Positions 58,485 through 64,000 of a DNA stretch of 64,000 bases are shown here, piece after piece. The position numbers and the translations under genes were made by a program. Each line of letters begins with the position of its first letter. Positions within the stretch are counted from its first letter, which is position 1. The notes beneath the pieces were generated by a model. That model was not told the origin of the DNA. It searched no databases and was given only the letters and a program-made list of their open reading frames with translations. The stretch spans positions 8,655,001 through 8,719,000 of the forward strand of contig JAPFBL010000068.1 of assembly GCA_026182355.1 (NCBI GenBank), read 5' to 3'. Source of the DNA: Hermatobates lingyangjiaoensis. Its lineage: Eukaryota > Arthropoda > Insecta > Hemiptera > Hermatobatidae.

Positions 58485-59050
58485 AAATATATAACGCAGT
58501 CCTAACTCTATTCTCATTATTTTAAAATTCCACTATAATAATCCTTCCTTGCCAGCGAAAATGAAACAATAATTATCGGTAAACTAATTCCTTTAAAGTC
58601 AACAACAATTTAAAGTATCTAATTTAACAAACAATACTATGAATGAAAAAATGGAACTTTTTTCTTCTTAAAATGAACTGTAAATCATATTTGAAATATT
58701 TTGTTCCACAGCGTTTGCTTGAAATGTTTCTAAACCGTTTTATTTTCATAGAACTAAAACTAATAGACTAACGCATAAACGAATTATAAACAGAATATTT
58801 TCACTACTATATCCTTATAAACAAATAGCTCAATTCATATTTAGCAACTTTATTGAGACATTTGCTTAGTTTTTATATTATTTACTAATATAATATTTTT
58901 TATCCCAATTAAAAATTATGACAAAAACAAGTAAGATAATCTTCTCTGTGTTTGCATGTTCTTCCTTCTTTTTCTTCTAAAGATGGTTATGGAAGAAAAT
59001 TAGAGATAATTGTTCTATTAGTTTTGTACCACCAGTTTACGTTATATAGG
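58485..59050. other. AT-rich DNA, nothing recognised
   Basis: No supported feature between the GC-rich island and the foldback cluster. Confidence 0.4.
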
Positions 59051-59059
59051 ATTTTATAT

Positions 59060-59232
59060 TTTATATATATATATAATGAAAGGTCCGTGTGGACAATAAC
59101 AACTTTAACACATAGAAAAGAACACAGAAAGACCCTATAGAACTTAATTCTTCCCGATGACGACGGATGTCGAAATATCGAAGTGAGTTCTGTAGTGTCT
59201 TTCTGTGTTCTTTCATATGTGTTAAAGTTTAT
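59060..59232. repeat. TA-bracketed inverted-repeat element
   Basis: Left arm from 59101, AACTTTAACACATAGAAAAG then AACACAGAAAGAC; right arm GTCTTTCTGTGTTCTTTC then ATATGTGTTAAAGTT ending at 59229. The spacer has CCCGATGACGACGGATGTCG and AAATATCGAAG. (TA)n lies on both sides. Confidence 0.85.
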
Positions 59233-59458
59233 ATATATATAATAACTAAATTCAGTATTTCGAACTTTTGTACATCATCAAGAGTAAACTAGAAGAGAGG
59301 ACGAAGTGAGATCTTCTGATGACGAACAACAGTTCAAAATATTGAATTTAGTAAGTGTGTATTTTATCTTTTTTTTTTGTGTCGTTTTTTGTGAATTTAA
59401 AGTTTTATAGCCCGTGTAGACCTTTTTTCAATTTAGTACATATATATAATTAATGTTA
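59233..59458. repeat. TA-bracketed dispersed element
   Basis: CTAAATTCAGTATTTCGAAC and GTTCAAAATATTGAATTTAG form inverted ends around AGAGAGGACGAAGTGAGATC; TATAGCCCGTGTAGACC follows, as at 19.8 kb, then (TA)n. Confidence 0.75.
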
Positions 59459-59655
59459 CAACTAAAGAACTCAAAAAACACAAAAAAAGAGGATTAACAC
59501 TAACGATTTTCGATCATTTCGGCTCTCTTGCTATCTTCAGGAGAGGAGAAGAAGAATAAGGAGAAGGAACGAAGGAGCAGAAACGTGAATGCGTCCACTG
59601 ACAGATACAAACACTGATACAGTCATATCAGCCATATATATATATATATATGCAA
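59459..59655. repeat. TA-bracketed dispersed element
   Basis: AACACAAAAAAAGAGGATTA, ACGATTTTCGATCATTTCGG and TATCTTCAGGAGAGGAG show the same style of parts, with a (TA)n close at 59634-59651. Only one arm is evident. Confidence 0.5.
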
Positions 59656-59760
59656 TAAAATACAACGATTCCATGAACTAAACAAATTAAATTCACAGAA
59701 AGAACACACATAAAATAGATTACATACACTCTCTACACAAAGTTACTATAAATATATATA

Positions 59761-59932
59761 TAACACTATATTTGTTTTTTTTTCGAGGTTTGGTCTAGTG
59801 TCAAACAGTAAACCACCTTTAAGCCAACGTTTCATCTACATTTGTAGACATTTATAGACGAAACGTTGGCTTAATGGTATTTTACTGTTTAACGCTAGAC
59901 AAAACCACGAAAAAAAAAGAAAAATAGTGTTA
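59761..59932. repeat. Foldback element with ACGAAACGTTGGC core
   Basis: TAACACTATATTTG...GGTTTGGTCTAGTGTC and CAGTAAACCACC pair with TGGTATTTTACTG, GCTAGACAAAACCACG and AATAGTGTTA. The centre is GCCAACGTTTCATCTACA-TTTGTAGA and its partner TAGACGAAACGTTGGC. Arms are about 80 bases. Confidence 0.85.
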
Positions 59933-59974
59933 AATATATGTGGTGAAAATAAGAAATCATTGAATTATACATAC

Positions 59975-60109
59975 ATAAATATATATATGTTTAAAACACA
60001 ATAAGAAATGAGTAGAAAACTAATGAGAAAAATTAATTTTTCTCCTTTGTTGTTGTGGTTTGAAGTTTGAACATTGATTGTTATTTCACGTGCTTATTGT
60101 GTAATCTTG

Positions 60110-60140
<31 letters not shown>
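59975..60140. repeat. TA-bracketed dispersed element
   Basis: AAAACACAATAAGAAATGAG near 59994 and TTATTTCACGTGCTTATTGTG near 60080 lie between (TA)n tracts. CTTATTGTGTAATCTTG resembles the end of the 51.2-kb unit (TTTATTGTGAAATCTTA). Confidence 0.55.
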
Positions 60141-60141
<1 letters not shown>

Positions 60142-60144
60142 TTT

Positions 60145-63100
60145 CAATTTTTGACACTTTCAAGGGTCGTCCTCAGGAAAAAGAAGAGGGAACTTGTAAA
60201 GTGTAAAAACGATCCCTGATATATTGAACTAATAAATATCTATGCAGGTAAATGAACGTCCAAATCATAGTAATGATATCACAAATATGACTAAGATTGT
60301 ATTTTCACTGTGATTTGTGTGCGAGTTTACTGTGAAATCTTGTTGTGTATATATTGAGTAATTTTAAATAATCAGGCAAAGTTATAAATCTAAGTATGAA
60401 TGATCTTATTTTGTTTGTTGCTTTTCTCTCAGTGAGTGTTGATACAAGTCAAATGATGTCACTTGTTGTTACAGTTCTCATATATAACATGTGTATTGAC
60501 AATGGCCAGACACACATCTGACAAGTAGTCAAATCTTTTTGTTACCTATATTGAATCTCTCCTTCGGTGCTCATTGGCTCTCTTTTCTTCCATGATCCAG
60601 TATGCCATAAGAACGGTGAATACTGATTTTATTTAAGTAAAAAAGGTTTAACAGGTTGATCTTGATCTGCTTGCAGATAAAGACCAAAAATAGGTTAAAA
60701 GTGCTCTATCTGTTGGTTCACACACTAACATTTAATCTGTAGGTTACCGTGTCTGCCTTCCCAGCGGAAGCAAATAAAATTCTAAAAACAGTACAACTTC
60801 TAAACAGGTTTTTTATTAATAAAACCTTTCTAGGTGCAGATTTTTTTAATAATTTGTGTCAATAAATAAATACCAGGGGAATACCTGATTGCAAAAGTAA
60901 TAAAAACAATAAATTCACTTAAAACGTTTTTTCATATATTGCACATTTTTTTCTGGTAACGCAAACTCTATGATCCACACAAAAATGTAATTTTTGTGAT
61001 TTATAAACAGTTAGCTTCAATATGCAATAAAAGTCTTATTTAATGGAAATCTATTACATTACAGAATAATATTTTCTTATTAATACGATTTAATAGTTCA
61101 TATTAAACAAGTGCCAATCGTAGCTAAGCAGAGTTTTGTGTCAGTGCATTTGAAAATATAACATAATCTTGTTTCAAAAGTTTAGATATTAATTTATTCC
61201 ATATGTTAATATTAACATGCAAAACTCATTACGACTAGATGAAAGAGTAAAAATTATAATCTGAAGGAACAAGGAACTCGTAGATGCTTTTTAAAGATTT
61301 ATGTAATTAGTTTACATAATTTTCACAATAACTCTATTTCCTTTTTTATATGCTTTTTACTCATTAATTTTTAAAATTAATGTTATTGCTGTAACTCAAT
61401 AAATTGGAAAAAGCTGTAGGCAATACAGATTTAGAGAACTTGTAGAGTAAAGCAGTTTGAGAGAAAGAATTCAGTAACAAGTACTGACATTCTAATATTT
61501 ATCATAACGATTCAGACCAGATCTTTAGAGGTCATCCTCTCTTCACGCGGCAGACTGTTGGCAGTAGTCAATAAAGACAAAAGTGAAACTTAAAATTGCA
61601 ATGATATGTAGAGAGTAATGATTCTCCCCGGGGACCCTATATTGAAGGTTCAGTATCAGTCTATTAAAGGAATCAGTTCGCTATTGCCTGTTTTTTTTTT
61701 TGACGCCTTATAATTACAGAAAGAATGTTTGAAGCAATAACATTTTATTCACAAACTTTTATATACAAATTCATGAAGGTACACATTCTTTTTTTGCCAG
61801 TTATAAATGTTATTAACGCCAGTGTAAAGGACTACATGGCAATTTTCACCATACGAAAATATATTCCTAGATTAATTTACTTTTTAGTTTTCCTTTGAGT
61901 TGATTAAAAAAAACTCAGCTTTTTGGGAGTTTTCAGCGGTGCAAAGTTGTGTTTTCAGTGTTTCTTATATGGGACAGCTGCTAGCCGATATTCAATTCAA
62001 ATGCGATTCAAGCTACCTCCAATGTGATACTCCATTTTCATTCCCCCTCTACCTTACTCCCATTACATTCGCATGCCACCACTCAACTTTATTCAATTAC
62101 TTTCTCTTTTTTATTTTTAATTATTATTTGCTTTAAATTAAATTTTCTCTAGAAGATTTTTGTTAACTTTTTGTGTTATATATTACTATATTAATGTTAT
62201 TACTTTTATAACTACGTTTGAAAGAAATAACGTAATTCAGAATTTGTATTTTTGATCAACTTCACGATTTCTAGCTCCTACTGTAACATGATTTTTATCA
62301 GTTTTAAAATTTCAAAAAAGTGAATTGGAAAAAGAACCTGAAAAACTTACTGGACTATTTATATATTTTACCATCACTCAAGAAAGATAAACAAAATTAA
62401 TAAAGAAAGAAGAGCAGAATGCTAAAAATTTGTAAAGAACAAATGGCTACTCAGAAATATAATGAAAAATGGATTATTACTTCAATTCTTCTTTGGCCTA
62501 GACCACTATGATATCTCAGAAGGTAAAACACGACTTTCAATAAACAAGGAGGCATAGCTGCATACTTGAAATTTAATGTTTATGTGGTATCAATGATATA
62601 TATTTAATGTTATTGGAAATTTGATTAATTCAAATACACAAGGACCTAGGTGCAGCCTCCTGGGGATAAGATATCAACACTAATTTAATGAAGGTACAGC
62701 TGAGTGTTGGTAGATTTTATGCGAACAGAAAGGAAAACTCACTACTGTCTAGGGTAACAGCTACATCAAGGAAAGATATAAGGCTCTTAGAACAAGAATG
62801 TTAGAACGTAAATGTTTATGAAAATTAAAAAAAAAATTGAAATGAAGTGTTTAAACCATACATGATTTTGTTATCTACCACTTAATCAAGCTGTAAATAA
62901 TCTATTATTATTATTCCTCGATTCTTTGACTTTTGTTAAATCTATGTTTACGCTTTGCTTTGTTTTTCATTAGATTTTTCTCATTTTATCTTTCTGTTCA
63001 AATTAACTCACTTTTTATTCATTTCCAAACCCCTGAATGGAATGGAATTTTTAGGAAAACGCTGATAGGTCTAATGGACATCTGGCTGTCAGTTGTCTCT

Positions 63101-63205
63101 CCTAACGATGATGGAAGTCGAAATATTGAAATAAATCGTATCTGTTCTTTCTCTGTGTGCTTCTCAAGATGTTTTGTTCTGTCCTTTTATGTGTTTTCAG
63201 CGTTG
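60145..63205. other. No feature recognised
   Basis: Short TCAAGGGTCGTCCTCAGGAA near 60160 belongs to the neighbouring element group. The rest is AT-rich without domains; frames at 61900-62136 and 62933-63301 are not convincing, the latter running into a TA microsatellite. Confidence 0.35.
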
Positions 63206-63212
63206 TCCGTCT

Positions 63213-63213
63213 C

Positions 63214-63260
<47 letters not shown>

Positions 63261-63720
63261 TTTTTTTCGTTGGAAATACGATCCAAAACGGACGAATATA
63301 GTTCAATATAAACAAAGAAACATAGAGAAATCAGAAGAACACACTTACAGTCTCTAATTTTCGGTTTGAACCGTCTTCAGGAGAGATAAGAGAGGGAAAC
63401 CAAGCGCACTGGATCAGAGACGGTTGGAGACCAACAGTGTTGCCGCATGCGCGCCCGTTCACAGAAAATAAGGTAGACAGGAATCAATTTATAATTAATT
63501 TATAATTTATAATTACAAATTGTAATTATAATTTTTCTACCTTATTTTCTGTGAACGGGCGCGCATGCGGCAACACTGTTGGTCTCCAACCGTCTCTGAT
63601 CCAGTGCGCTTGGTTTCCCTCTCTTATCTCTCCTGAAGACGGTTCAAACCGAAAATTAGAGACTGTAAGTGTGTTCTTCTGATTTCTCTATGTTTCTTTG
63701 TTTATATTGAACTATATATA

Positions 63721-63735
<15 letters not shown>
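63213..63735. repeat. Large foldback, arms about 183 bp, bracketed by (TA)n
   Basis: Left arm about 63296-63479 and right arm about 63534-63716 are nearly perfect reverse complements. Landmarks: GTTCAATATAAACAAAGAAA, CTTACAGTCTCTAATTTTCG, CCGTCTTCAGGAGAGATAAG, CCAAGCGCACTGGATCAGAG, GCATGCGCGCCCGTTCACAG. The loop of about 54 bases is AT-only and itself foldable (AATTATAATTTTTC). (TA)n lies at 63214-63257 and 63713-63753. The inner part of the arms, from GTTGCCGCATGCGCGC inward, is absent from the 51.3-kb relative. Confidence 0.9.
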
Positions 63736-63759
<24 letters not shown>

Positions 63760-64000
63760 TCGTAAAAGCTGGGAGTAGTCCTTCTTGGACACATACATTT
63801 AAAAAATGAATGCCCGATTTCACATTATTCAATTTGTTAGATAATGTTTCTAGTTTTCTAAACCTCTTTTTTAAAACCGGCTTTCTTAGGTCATGAATTA
63901 ACTCTCCATATCTCTTTTGTTAGTGAACATATTTTTCGACATGTTTCGGTGTTAAAATCACCTGGTGATTCGTGGGGAGATCTCTCTCATTTCGTCTTCT
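63760..64000. repeat. Start of another element of the same group, cut by the window edge
   Basis: GACATGTTTCGGTGTTAAAA, TCACCTGGTGATTCG and CTCTCTCATTTCGTCTTCT resemble the cores of the neighbouring elements. The other half would lie outside the window. Confidence 0.4.

Noticed and set aside
62933..63357. Open frames of 122 and 66 codons
   Set aside because: Their downstream half is the (TA)n microsatellite read as alternating Y and I, and the upstream part shows no domain.

Overview
The window is AT-rich animal DNA with no host gene I can call with confidence. The longest open frames are about 60 to 133 codons and none has a convincing complete domain. Nothing looks bacterial: there are no operons, ribosome-binding sites or rRNA/tRNA clusters. 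The content is that of an intergenic or long-intron stretch of an invertebrate genome. An insect, perhaps a hemipteran, is my best guess. It rests only on the kinds of mobile element present and on a SINE tail made of CCTAA-like units, so confidence is low.

What can be recognised is almost all mobile DNA and its decay products. 0-16 kb: fragments of an abundant repeat (family A, with a CA/CCCA-rich microsatellite and a 3' stem-loop), a short repeat (family B), an 84-bp repeat present twice, a 207-bp near-perfect foldback at 6.7-6.9 kb, an unidentified coding-like remnant at 7.0-7.8 kb (minus strand), and non-LTR retrotransposon (LINE) fragments at 2.4 and 14.2 kb. 16.2 kb: a complete tRNA-derived SINE with 11-bp target-site duplications. 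19-38 kb: mostly featureless AT-rich DNA with a LINE fragment (22 kb), a decayed Helitron helicase (26.2-26.9 kb, minus) and more family A pieces.

39-45.5 kb is the most striking part. Two nearly identical 2.2-kb Helitrons (39424-41604 and 43306-45501) have TC and hairpin-CTAG termini and lie precisely between A and T. The first sits inside a family A copy; two other family A copies in the window (48 kb and 53 kb) preserve the empty site. Both Helitrons carry the same broken helicase relic, an internal 3' end reading CTAT instead of CTAG, and tandem repeats with tRNA-like A-box heads.

46-57 kb holds two long family A copies, foldback elements bracketed by (TA)n, and LINE fragments at 52.9, 54.6 and 56.1 kb. 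57.1-58.5 kb contains the only clearly GC- and CpG-rich island, a candidate exon, promoter or pseudogene. 59-64 kb is a cluster of inverted-repeat elements bracketed by TA microsatellites, ending in a 420-bp foldback at 63.3-63.7 kb.

The elements interact rather than forming a pathway: LINE machinery probably mobilised the SINE, an external Helitron Rep-helicase must have moved the defective twins, and insertions are nested. All identifications come from reading the sequence; no database search was possible.
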